The position numbers and the translations under genes were made by a program. From contig LUCM01002966.1 of assembly GCA_008360955.1 (NCBI GenBank), positions 1 to 64,000 of the forward strand: a stretch of 64,000 nucleotides of DNA. The letters run 5' to 3'. This stretch comes from Fasciolopsis buskii. Lineage: Eukaryota > Platyhelminthes > Trematoda > Plagiorchiida > Fasciolidae. Positions 1 through 9,729 of the stretch are shown here, piece by piece (within the stretch, counting starts at the first letter, position 1; every line of letters starts with the position of its first letter). Below the pieces are notes generated by a model that did not search any database, was not told the origin of the DNA, and was given only the letters and a program-made list of their open reading frames with translations.

Positions 1-1825
1 ACCAAGAAATGACCGCGAGTAGTGGCCGATGGGGAAATGGAAAGGTTGCACCTATCGGCAATACTTACAAGTAATAACAGTTAATTAAGTTCACTTGTTG
101 ACGAGAAGCAGGCGTAAGTAAGGTCATTAAGGAATTTGGTGGGTCGTCGATTAGTTCTCAGGAACATTGTCTGAAGTACTGTGTAGAGCACTTTAGGGTG
201 TAGTTCATCTGGCGCCCTGCTATTTTTGACTCTCCATTTAGGCTTATCGGAGGAACAAAGTAGATAGATACCAGTTCTCCATCTGAACAAACTTCACTCA
301 TGTGAATAGGTGTTCATTGCACATTTCAATGAACAGTTCGTTTTGTGGTATGAAAGAGGTATAGCAGGTGGCTGACAAGTGAGGATTTTAAAATTTTTCT
401 AAAGCAAACCTGAGAAAATATCGTGGGGAAAGTAAAAGTGTGAATAATCTCATTGGATTACAAAACCTCAGATTGTCATATTTTCGCCCCGTAATAGAGA
501 AGTCTTATGAACTGAAATGAAATGTCCCACGGCTATTTACACAGACAGAAACGTGAGATGACCACTTTAGGTTGTTATGGACAACCCTCTGATATTTCAT
601 AGAATCAATCTTGGTGAGTGTCGTTTATCGTCATTTCTCTGTTCCGGTTACGAATCTTCAGTAGGCCGATCTTATTTCTAGATCGTTATCGTCCGTTCCC
701 ACTACCTCGAACGAAAACAACCAAAGTGACTCGGCACACTGGCCTTTTCGACTATTTCGTAAAATCATCACATTTACGGTTTGCTTCTCCTGCATTATTG
801 GGTCTGTGCGACTGCCATCTTATCATCAGTTGTCCGGGCCGCGCTTTGATTGGTCCATCTTGTTCGGTGCGTTTCTTGTGATACAGCATATGACGATTTT
901 GTCCAATCCGGACCGCTCATCCTGATTGGTCGGCGCATCTCACGGTATGACGTCCTCGGTTTGGATATGTACACTCGCCATCCCATCACGCCATTGTCGG
1001 CTGCCTGTTGGTAGCGCTCTCACTCTGATCTTGCTTTCTGCACTTGCTAGCTGTCTGGCAAGATCGGGTTACCTCCAAGCCCATGTATTGATCGTGGTTC
1101 GTCTGGCATGGCCCAGTGTCACCCAAGCACCGTTAACCAATGAAAATGCTCTGTCCGTCTCAGGCGCTAAACCAATTACGATACCATGCCCTCACAGCGA
1201 GTGTGTCTGAGTTGACATAGGCCGGTTCACATTGACAGTCAGAGACCGGGGAAGGGAACAGACATTTGAAAAATTCAGATGTTAGGATATCAGCCGGCTT
1301 GCGAAGGAAAGTCGTAAAAAGAAGACGGACTGTTTGAAAATCTTCGACGTCTTCGTTGCTGGGATCGACTTGGGATGCTTCAGCACTATCAGTATAATGA
1401 AATGAGTAGCAGTCTAAGAAACCATAGCGTGTAGATTTCTTTGATGCGACCGGTGACTTACATGTACGAAGAATAAGGAAATGCACTGGTTGACGACAAA
1501 AGCAAACTGAAGGAGAGCATCAAGAGAATTCAGAAACGAGCATAAGTGCAGACATACATTGCACTCTGTCAGTTTTGAAATGGAACGAAGCCGAAACGGA
1601 TTTGTTAAAACGGTGGAATTACAGAACTTGAGCAGAGCAATCATGGTGGATCTCCGGCAGTCAGGAATAGCTTTGTTTGGCACACCCATTCATCTTGTAC
1701 CAGCGTACTTTGGTTTGGCTTGCCGCTTCACAGCATATATGGTCAAACAAAGAAAGAACGAGGAATAGTGCAGATGGACTCCAAGGTAGTAAGTTGAGGA
1801 ATTAGACAGAAGAAGAAAGGTTTCG
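1..1825. other. No gene recognised; CCAAT-rich stretch at 0.85-1.18 kb
   Basis: Short open frames only (up to 108 codons), none with family resemblance. CCAAT or its complement occurs at 849, 903, 925, 1137 and 1172 and a CRE-like TGACGTCC at 948. The stretch TTCTCGGTTTCGGCGAACG near 24340 resembles about 690-740 here, so part of this may be a dispersed repeat. Confidence 0.4.
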
Positions 1826-1829
1826 AATG

Positions 1830-2665
1830 CAAGAACGCTACTAAATGCGGCAATGAACTATGTCACCTATTGTCTGCGACCATCGCTTAGGGTGACGTCG
1901 TGAACATCAGTCCGGTAATGTGAACTGCATCTACACGAACCTGACAGCTAGTTGACGTTTCCGTACTTTTTTCCCATGTCGTCAACTGACCACAGCAACC
2001 CGTTCTCTAACAATTACCTGCCTCGAAGAACAGCGTACAACAAGGTAATCGTTCTGTGGGCATGCGTAAAACATGCCCCAAACACCCTAACTTATTCTAA
2101 TTCAGTGACCCTTCTCAAGACCGAACTCTCTGGGACCCAGCACCTTACACCTAACTTCTGAGTTACTCACAAAATTCCCCTATCATATTCTACCGATACT
2201 CCCAAAACAACGGTGTTCAAACACGGGAAGTCTTCGCATATCCTCCTTTCTCAACGGCCATTTTTGGAGCCCCATGGCAATGCTGACCTCACTGCCGTCG
2301 TTTTTACTCGACCTATGATCAATAAGCCGAAGCCAAAGGTGCCTCAATTAGCAAATACCAATCGGGCCTCTTGCATACTCGAAGACTCTTTATCTGATAT
2401 ACGACCACCACTCTAAGATGCAACTGCCCAAGTAACTAAATCTGTCCATCTCATCTAGTTGTTCCCCTGCAGGAACATGGTCTGGCTCTGAGCTAGTCCA
2501 CTCCTGCAACAGCACTTTACACTTGAAAGAGGCAAAATGTATCCCAAACATATTAACGTAACCGTCCAGACGATCGAGAAAAGCTTATAATCTACTTGGA
2601 TCTTCATTCAGTGGAACATTTTAAGTGAGACAAGCTCCTTTCTGAGCAAACAGTAATGTCACTGT
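1830..2665 (-). pseudogene. RTE-like retrotransposon relic, C-terminal RT region
   Basis: Reading the minus strand with frameshifts gives FASFKCKVLLQEW, DEMDRFSYLGS, a decayed cysteine-free block RLPVFEHRCFGSIGRI, VSNSEVRCKVLG and LGHVLRMPTERLP. These are the post-palm RT and C-terminal blocks of RTE-clade (SR2-like) elements. Many stops and frame breaks show it is old. Relatives of the same family lie at 7350-7700 and 33490-33923. Confidence 0.75.
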
Positions 2666-2669
2666 CCTA

Positions 2670-3140
2670 AAATGAAGACAGATAACTTTGCAAGCATTTC
2701 ACTGATAAAAGTGAAAAGAACAGATGGAAAGGTGTAACTGTGAGGAACGGTCCCTTGTGGTGAACGCGGGTAAAAGATCCCCGTAATCGCGAACTAAGTT
2801 TCGGATGTTCACGTACAGAGATTGGATAAATTAAATAAATTTCTTTGGCGTACCCCTCAATGAGAGACAACATCACAGAATGGCACTACCTACTAAGTCG
2901 AGCATGGCTTTCAAGTCAAGAAAGACAGAAATCGTGGGTCTGCGGAACATGTGCTTATTTTCTAGGGTTTATCGCAGACGGATTATCTAATCAGTACTAC
3001 CCCAGCCGAGGCGGAAACCAGCTTGGCTCTGACATAAACTTTTACCACGTAACATGTAATGGGCGGAGGAATGATATATATATATATAAATTTATATTGT
3101 CCAATAACAGTATTCATGAAATAAGTCACCATGTGATATC
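2670..3140. other. Nothing recognised; short (TA)n run
   Basis: No coding or RNA signal seen. A short TA microsatellite lies at about 3073-3090. Confidence 0.4.
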
Positions 3141-3149
3141 ATCGCTCAA

Positions 3150-3305
3150 CTCACCATAAAGAAACCATGGAAGCACTGTACAGCTGTTTCATCCTTGTTA
3201 GGAATCATCAGCAGTGCATATCCACCGCGCCCGAGCTGGGACGCGAACCCGAACATGGACGAACGATTCTGAGTCGAACGCCTTAGCCATTACGCTACCG
3301 GGCAG
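3150..3305 (-). mobile_element. tRNA-headed SINE carrying a hammerhead ribozyme fold
   Basis: On the minus strand a tRNA-like head comes first: A box TAGCGTAATGG (3297-3287), B box GGTTCGCGTCC (3249-3239), with GCCCGG pairing to the 3' CGGGC. The anticodon and T arms are too damaged for a working tRNA. About 20 bases later a hammerhead core begins, followed by CAGTGCTTCCATGG. A pol III-type head plus hammerhead is the known design of the schistosome Smα family; assignment to a relative of that family is inference. Confidence 0.65.
3173..3217 (-). ncRNA. Type I hammerhead ribozyme-like motif
   Basis: Minus strand, in order: stem I GCACTG (3217-3212), core CTGATGA (3211-3205), stem II TTCCT/AGGAT with loop AACA (3204-3191), core GAAA (3190-3187), short stem III ACAG/CTGT, cleavage triplet GTA (3181-3179), stem I partner CAGTGC (3178-3173). 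Both invariant core strings are intact, and the six-base stem I is perfectly complementary. The predicted cut lies between 3179 and 3178. Weak point: the stem II base pair next to the core is U-U instead of G-C, which probably lowers activity. Confidence 0.7.
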
Positions 3306-3309
3306 GCTC

Positions 3310-4560
3310 TGAACGGTTTGTTGAACTTCACCACATGATGTTGCACCTATCCGTGACAGATTTGCACGGCCACGGGCAGCTAGGGCACACTCATCGACCC
3401 CAACTGATAGATGACTTCTGTGCAGGTAGCCTAAGTACGACGAAGGCTTTGGATATGACCTTAATAACAGTATTGTCCAAATTCTAGTGAAGCATGCAAG
3501 CAGTTTCGGAGGTGCAGTGATAACATTAAATCCTTTACTTTCGATTTAGGATAGAATACCGCTTTTTAGTACAGAAGCTTTCTTTTTTGAAGTGAAATCC
3601 CTCAGTTGATTGCGATTTGAGTTCGTCCGCAGTTAGCAAGTGCAACTGTCTGAAAGGAACGGACGTAACTGGTGGGAAATAACAATTTCAAAAGTATGGA
3701 ATTCAGAATGATGGGATGGTGGTCGCTGGCGTCAGAAGGGTTTCTATGGTTTTGGATAGGTGAGAAAAATGCTTTCTCTTTTAAAAATGGATAAGCATTT
3801 TGACCGAGAAAGCGGAGAAGACGAGGAAATATTGAGGCTAATTACAGAACCCACGTTTTAAGACGATAAATAGAAATATAGTCCGAACCGGGAGGCTTGA
3901 AAACATTCAGATTGGAAAAAATTTGGCGGATTCTCTTGTTAGCTGTAACAAGTAGAGGGAGATAAATAATTAGGACTAAGAGACAAAGTCACGTTTGAGT
4001 AAAGGCGGAGGACGAGGTTGACCTCTGCTTTTTCAAGCGGGGCACATGCGAGAGAACCGGACGAAATGCGAATGGGAAGAAAGTTAGAAGAGCAGCAATT
4101 AAGGGGTATAGCATTTCTGAGGCAACAGGGTGACCAGCGTGCGGTGGCAGATGAGGGTAGTCGCTCAGCTTTGTGGTATGCAAAGCGATTTTTTTACCGC
4201 CTGCATAGTGAAAGAGCATTTGATCGGAAAGGGTGTGGAGATGCTGGGTTTGGCAAGCTGCACCACTGAAGGTGAGCAGATCTTCAAGCAGACAGCACGG
4301 TTGAGCCAGTAATCGTCGGCTGCAGGGCATAAAGGAGTGCGGAATGCTAAACAGCATTTCAGGAAGAAAAGTCTCGGTGAGATTGGAAACAGACGCAGAA
4401 ACACCAGATACAAAACAACAAACGCTCAAAGTTTAATACGCCAGAAATTCACGAAACCGCCCCATTCACCCGGATGGTCACGCCAAACGATGCGTATGGA
4501 GTTGGATACTGGGACGGGGTTAGCAAAAAGAGTGGAAAATGAAACGAGATGGTGATCCGA
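3310..4560. other. No gene recognised
   Basis: The longest open frame (146 codons on the minus strand, 4429-3989) overlaps plus-strand frames of similar length and shows no domain, signal or repeat I know. I treat it as chance. Confidence 0.4.
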
Positions 4561-4569
4561 TGAGCCCAG

Positions 4570-5345
4570 AAGAGATTTGGAAGTACTATTATACAGTGGT
4601 AACGGAGTGGATTCCAGCTTCAGGTCACGAGTACGTGCACGGTCACTAAGACGATTGGCGATGTGTGCAGGACAATGAACCAGTTGACAGGGGTTGTTGA
4701 TTATAGTGAAAACGTAGAGGTATCCGATGGGTGGAATAGTCAATCTTTGTTGTGGACGTTGAAATCATCGGGAATTGTTTGGAGCCAATGTTTCAGTATT
4801 TGACGATGATCATTGAAGAAACAGATACTCGACGTTATTGGGAGAGCGGTAGAGAGCACGAGAGTACGAGATTGCGAGATTACGAGATTACGAGAATAGT
4901 AATTAAAAAATGGGAACCGAATTTTCAACCACATCAATTGGAATTCTTGGTCGTAGTAGTTGAGATGTGAAAATTGATTAGAAGCAGATATAGTAGCAGC
5001 ACCAGGTTTGGAGAAGAAGTAGGAATGAAGTAAGTGGTTGGTAAATTGAAATGTTTTGAGTCTGATGATGGGAAAATTCTTGTTTCTGTCACCAGTGCGA
5101 GAACAGAACGGGAAGACTGGAAAAACGTGAGCACAGTAGGAATTTCGACTGAAACCAAGAATACCAATGAGGGCACTGGGAGCTTAGTGTGTGTTCAATT
5201 GAACGGAAGTGGTTATTCTTCTGATTTGTGATGTTTATGTTTGTTGTGAGAGAAATGGCAACCGAGACGGTGAGAATTGGATTGGATATTCACTGAAGAC
5301 CTCAGTCAGCTGAATTGTGTTAGCGAGTCGTGCGACAACGCAGTC
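4570..5345. repeat. Unclassified dispersed repeat, copy 1
   Basis: Shares long stretches with 14995-15440 in the same orientation: the segments starting TGGGAACCGAATTTTCAACC, GTTGAGATGTGAAA, GCACCAGGTTTG and GGTGAGAATTGGATTGGAT occur in both, in the same order and similar spacing. An 8-bp array TACGAGAT x4 lies at 4865-4896. No protein motif is seen on either strand, so class is unknown. Confidence 0.65.
4865..4896. repeat. 8-bp tandem repeat (TACGAGAT), four units
   Basis: Units TACGAGAT, TGCGAGAT, TACGAGAT, TACGAGAA. In the sister copy at about 15145-15160 the array is contracted. Confidence 0.8.
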
Positions 5346-5349
5346 GTCT

Positions 5350-6080
5350 ACCGTTACAGAATTTGTCTCGATTCCCGATGTCCAGATAAACAAGGACGGT
5401 TGTTGAGTCTGTTCAGACCATCGACTTTTTCTCGTTAGTCCTAATTCCCGATACTCCACTTGCCGGTGCACCACCTGGGGTCAGCTATCATCCAGTCAGC
5501 CATGGAGCCTGATCGACTACATCCTTATTTATTACCACTGATGGGTCTTTTTACAAAACTGCTGATGGTACTGGAATTCCCCCTCTCGATTGCGACCACA
5601 AGTTAGCCTGCAGGAATCTGCCCATGTGTTTTGGTTAGACTGCGATAAGTCCTGTGTCCCGACTTACATCTCAATATTCCGAAACGTATCAGCTGAAGAG
5701 ATAAATTAACGCCGCTAATTAAAATCAGTAGGTAATGGTTGCCTTGCACTCTGCTGGCCTAATGAGTTGTGGCCTGAGTTGACTTGTTGTGACACTGGAG
5801 TTCCGTTTAGCCTTTGTGTCTTATTGACGCCTGCCAGTCCATTCCGGCAGGTAGGGAGTACAAGGAAGGGCAGCTCAAGACGAGACATGAACTCAGCGTA
5901 GGCTTACTCAGGGATCGCGGGATCTGGTGGGCTCGTCGTGCGTTAGAAATTAAACGAGTTGCTACCTAGGGACATTCCCGTAAACCATTTCCTTTCAACC
6001 AAGCTACCTTTAGGATTTTGAGCCTAACGATCTGGTAAGTTGATGGCTTGCCTATTCGCAAACGACTGCGACCACTTGTT
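5350..6080. other. No gene recognised
   Basis: Probably the degraded upstream part of the RTE-like fragment that becomes readable at 6085; nothing supportable by itself. Confidence 0.35.
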
Positions 6081-6084
6081 TTTT

Positions 6085-6240
6085 AGGGTGATAATTTCGA
6101 ACCGAAATTTAGCTGGCCTACAACTTCGGTTCCTCCCGTAGCTGTTCTCGGTGCAAGTCTCGTGGCCTGTTTCAACGAATCCAGTTTCTGAGGCTGAGAT
6201 CCACAAGGAAATCTAGGCATTAGTATGATACAGATCGCTG
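6085..6240 (+). pseudogene. RTE-like fragment upstream of RT
   Basis: The plus strand reads FSWPTTSVPPVAVLGAS and, after a frame change, PVSEAEIHKEI. The same two blocks precede the RT in RTE-type elements (compare FNWP and EVESNI at 26590-26700). It resembles the subfamily at 29.6 kb, which has SEAKIRKEIQAL. Confidence 0.55.
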
Positions 6241-6836
6241 AGTCACGGTGGCCCCTCCCTAGCTCTTTTCAAGCTCCCTGTCCTTGAGAGGAATGGGATG
6301 TTTTTCCCAACGTGAAGACGAGTTCTGCCAGTGAGTGTACTATCTGCAGGAGTGCTTGTCTAAATCCAACCCCATCAAAGCCACAGAGTTTGTGACCCTT
6401 TCCAAGTTGTACAACAGGCGTGATGAACAAAATCGAGAGTACCAACCTGTATTTCGCGCCGGTCTTGAACCTATTAATCACATCTTCTTCTTCCAACACT
6501 TTCTACAGAGTCGTTTTACTTATCTAAGTCTAGCAATTATTAGGTTCCTACACATTTACTTCATGGTGCTGTCTTTTCCCAATATTCGCGTTTCACGTAC
6601 GCCAGCCACTTGTCTGCTAGTGCATCCCATTACTTGTTTGGATATGCGCCTTAGGTTGCCCTCTTCTAGGCTGTATCTAACAGTGGGGACTTTCATAGAT
6701 GCCACATCACTTTGCCTTTTACTCACGATTTTTCAGTAAGAGTTCGTTGGATCTAATTTATCGAAGTGTTCCGAATGTTCGCTCACTGTTTTTCTGAGTC
6801 GGCCTACACATATGATCTCTTACCAACACAAAAACA

Positions 6837-6961
6837 CTAATCGCGGCAGATTGTGTGAAGTATTTAGGGGTCATCTTTGACAAAACTTTGAAGTGGTCAT
6901 CTCTCACATCTATCCATGTAAGGCAGCTTCCCGGACAACCACTTTTATTAAGGTTTTAGAA
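6837..6961 (+). pseudogene. Non-LTR RT fragment, C-terminal block
   Basis: The plus strand reads VKYLGVIFDKTLKWSSLTSI then ends at TAG 6961. The YLGVIFDxxLKW string is a hallmark of the region after the RT palm in Jockey/CR1-type elements. Only about 40 codons remain. Confidence 0.7.
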
Positions 6962-7139
6962 CTTGAAATTTTGTCTGTAGACGTTTTCCTTATCCTCTTT
7001 TATTGTTCCCGTTATTTTATCGTGTATGACACATTTAGGAATGAAATTACCGACCAGATCAAGATTACATGAGTTAGGTGCTCTTAGCTATTGTTCCATA
7101 TGAACAGCTTTCTCGATTTACTTTTAAGAACGGAGTGTA

Positions 7140-7300
7140 GTGGCTACCTACTACTTCCACAGAGAAACAGGTTTCCTTGTTCATAAAAGAAATCAGTCAG
7201 TCCAGTTCAGTTTCACGACCGGTTTTCGTTGCTGCATCAAGGCATCATCTACTCAAAACAGAAAAAAGAAAATGATATATACAATATATATATATATAGA
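7140..7300 (-). repeat. Possible Penelope-like element end
   Basis: Minus strand: (TA)n, then GATGATGCC, GCAGCAACGAAAACCGGTC and GTGAAACTG. The order of GATGA, a short hairpin, GAAA and GGTC recalls the minimal hammerhead motifs in terminal repeats of Penelope-like elements, but the first two core bases are lost and one extra A interrupts the core. Inference only. Confidence 0.3.
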
Positions 7301-7349
7301 TGAATACGAAATAATCAATTGAGTAGTTACATTGAGAAGTAAAGACTTT

Positions 7350-7700
7350 GATTGCAAGAACGCTACGGACTCTGGCACTGAGCCATATCACAATTTTTCT
7401 CCAGCCCCTCGTTCGGAGGAGTGATGTCGTGGACCTCAACCCGATCAACTTACTAGACTTACAAGAAATGCTACTGACTGAAGTTTCACGATGTTTTGCT
7501 GCGTCATCAAGTAACCATTTCGTCTTATTTTCCGACCGCTATCTACCTCGGACGGCAGTGCACAACGGGGTAGTCGTTCTGTGAGGATGGGCAAAACATG
7601 TTCTAACCTCCTCAGTTTGTTCGAATTCAATAACTCTTCTGAAAAACAAACCCAAGGACCCAATACCCTCCAGGGCGGCGCTACAGAACTGCAGGGTCGA
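7350..7700 (-). pseudogene. RTE-like relic, 3' end of ORF2
   Basis: Same family as 1830-2665 and 33490-33923: the plus-strand segments TGCAAGAACGCTAC, CTACCTCGGACGGC and GTAGTCGTTCTGTG match those copies. On the minus strand this is the LGHVLRM to C-terminal region. It is heavily decayed. Confidence 0.65.
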
Positions 7701-9620
7701 CTACACTATCTTATTGTTGTTGTGTGGTACATTCTCATCTATGGAGCCCATAAAGTTCTCAGCTGAAACAATGGCGGAGCTGTCTGACGTACAACCACTA
7801 CCACTCGATCCAAATCTGTGTGGAATGTTAAACGAGAATTGAATATTACAAGTACATGAAACCAGTGACTTGGAAACGTCGTCCAGGGAAAATCCCAGTT
7901 GCAACGTGGCCGTAAAAATTTCGATAGTCTGATTAGGCTGTACGTTGGTAAGGAATGACCTAAAGTGGAAAACCATTATTCCCATTGGTAAAGTCGACAT
8001 AGCCAACAAACAAATCCTTTAGCTGCTAGGGCAAATGCATTGCTGAAATGATATGCGGGTCTCGTGAACTTGTCTGTCATAAAAGGTGCCGTATTACCTA
8101 AGAATGTAACAACAGAGGTGCAATCGAAATTCCTGTGCACTTGATTTATCATTGTCGGTCTCATACTTCCGCACGTTCCATTCTACGCTCCTTAGTCCTT
8201 CGGTTGGAATTTCGCTGCCCCTTGAACTGTTTGAGATACGAAAACAGAACGTGATCTCTTGTGTTAAACCTACATTTCGATCACTGTTGGTGGCATTTTT
8301 CAAGTCCGATCCAACTGTAAACCTGTCTTGAAAAAACGTACCGAAAAGCAGGCTTATTATAAATACCCCCGATCATACTGCTTTCGCGTCACATCGGTTA
8401 TTCCGTACAACCTAGAATACTTTCACTTCTGAAATACTCACTACTGCCTTGTAGTTAGTGTGTATTCTAAAATATCATGACCATGTTTTAGTTGGTTACC
8501 TTAGCACCTTCTCATGACCATGTTTTAGTTGGTTTCCTTAGCACCTTCTCATGACCAACCTTCTCATCAATCCAACTACTTTTGCCTTACATTCTTATCC
8601 GCGTGATAAGTTCAGACGCCCTAGGTTCCTGACGAAACGCGGATGTGTTCGCAAAAGTCTACACGATTCAAACACAAATAGGTAGTCAAAGAACACATGA
8701 CGATACAAGCCAAAAAACTCCCAGCAGAGTTTATATCAAACTAGCTCCCAAAATGGTGCATACATTCCTGATTTCCAACTCAGGTTCATTTCGGCTTTGA
8801 ACCCCAGCTCCATAAACTACAAAAATTAGGAAAGCTTATCGTGGTCAGCTCGAAACTAAATCAGTTGCGAAATTCTGCTTCGTGTGCCAAGCACCAATTT
8901 GTTCCAGTTACGTGAACTATCACAACAGATGTCAGCTAACTGGCAAATGCCTTGTCGCAAAACACATCCAAAAGCTTTTCTGGTCGAATTCTGGGGCTAC
9001 TGAACCCGAATCACGTGGAAGAAACAGAACTTGATTCTGACTAAATCTCACCTTTTGAACTCTTTTCCCCGGCGGAATTATAATCCAAGACCGTTTGCCT
9101 AGACTAGGGCCTCGCTTTTCACGGTAACTGGTTCATTAACCCGTTCCTAGGACCAATTAATGGAGAATCTGAGTGTGAGACGAAGACGTTTCTTTTATGT
9201 GTTTTTACAATGGCCCATTAACGTTCTTTACTATAGGTGATTAGACACAGTGGGGCTTGATTACCCCACCGTTTGTGTAAGTAGTTGTAAAGAGCAACCC
9301 AGATGCTAAGATCTCAGACCCTTCACGTTCGTTCTACTGATCGATGCAAACACTGATCTTTTGAGTCCAGAACAACCATTTTAACAAAGCGTTAATTGAT
9401 TGCTATACATATTTTGGGCGGCCAAAAAGGACGACAACCGACGGTTCAGAACAGAAAGATTAGGGCAAAAACTACCATGATGACGAAATTCAGGCGAGTT
9501 GTCACGACTGAGCTGAGGATATTCCAGAAGCCATAAAACTGTTCACTAGCTATGGCATTGGATAAACTAAACAAGGCCAAATTAGGTTGATGGATGTTGT
9601 TGTTATGCATTCTTCCGGGA
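7701..9620. other. No gene recognised apart from the 37-bp tandem repeat
   Basis: Open frames here are short and overlap each other on both strands. No motif, tRNA box pair or repeat match was found by eye. Confidence 0.4.
8476..8567. repeat. 37-bp tandem repeat, about 2.4 units
   Basis: The unit begins CATGACCATGTTTTAGTTGG; copies start at 8476 and 8513, and a partial one at 8550. There is a single mismatch between the two full units. Confidence 0.85.
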
Positions 9621-9624
9621 CGAA

Positions 9625-9725
9625 GACTGGCTTTGGTTATGCAGATAAGCTCGTGGCACTTGGATGTGAAGGTTGCGGGTTCAAAGCCTCCACCGCAAGT
9701 CCTCTTCCCAAGATGGCCACAGTCC
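9625..9725 (+). mobile_element. tRNA-derived SINE, copy 1
   Basis: The plus strand carries GATAAGCTCGTGGCACTTGG then GGTTGCGGGTTCAAAGCCTC (B-box-like) and CTTCCCAAGATGGC. The same string order, with the same spacing, occurs on the minus strand at 16632-16790 and 39571-39712. The 3' tail is missing or too diverged to see. Confidence 0.65.
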
Positions 9726-9729
9726 GCTT

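Noticed and set aside
3230..3300. A genuine tRNA gene on the minus strand
   Set aside because: Anticodon and T stems have several mismatches and the B box is altered; it is attached to a hammerhead, so a SINE head is the better reading.
3989..4429. Open frame of 146 codons on the minus strand
   Set aside because: Overlaps plus-strand frames of similar length, has no domain or splice-site support, and lies among repeat debris.
4865..4896. Tandem repeat as a CRISPR-like array
   Set aside because: Units are 8 bp with no spacers; the surrounding genome is eukaryotic.
6335..6739. Open frame of 134 codons on the plus strand
   Set aside because: Hydrophobic patches look random; no RTE block could be aligned beyond 6240.
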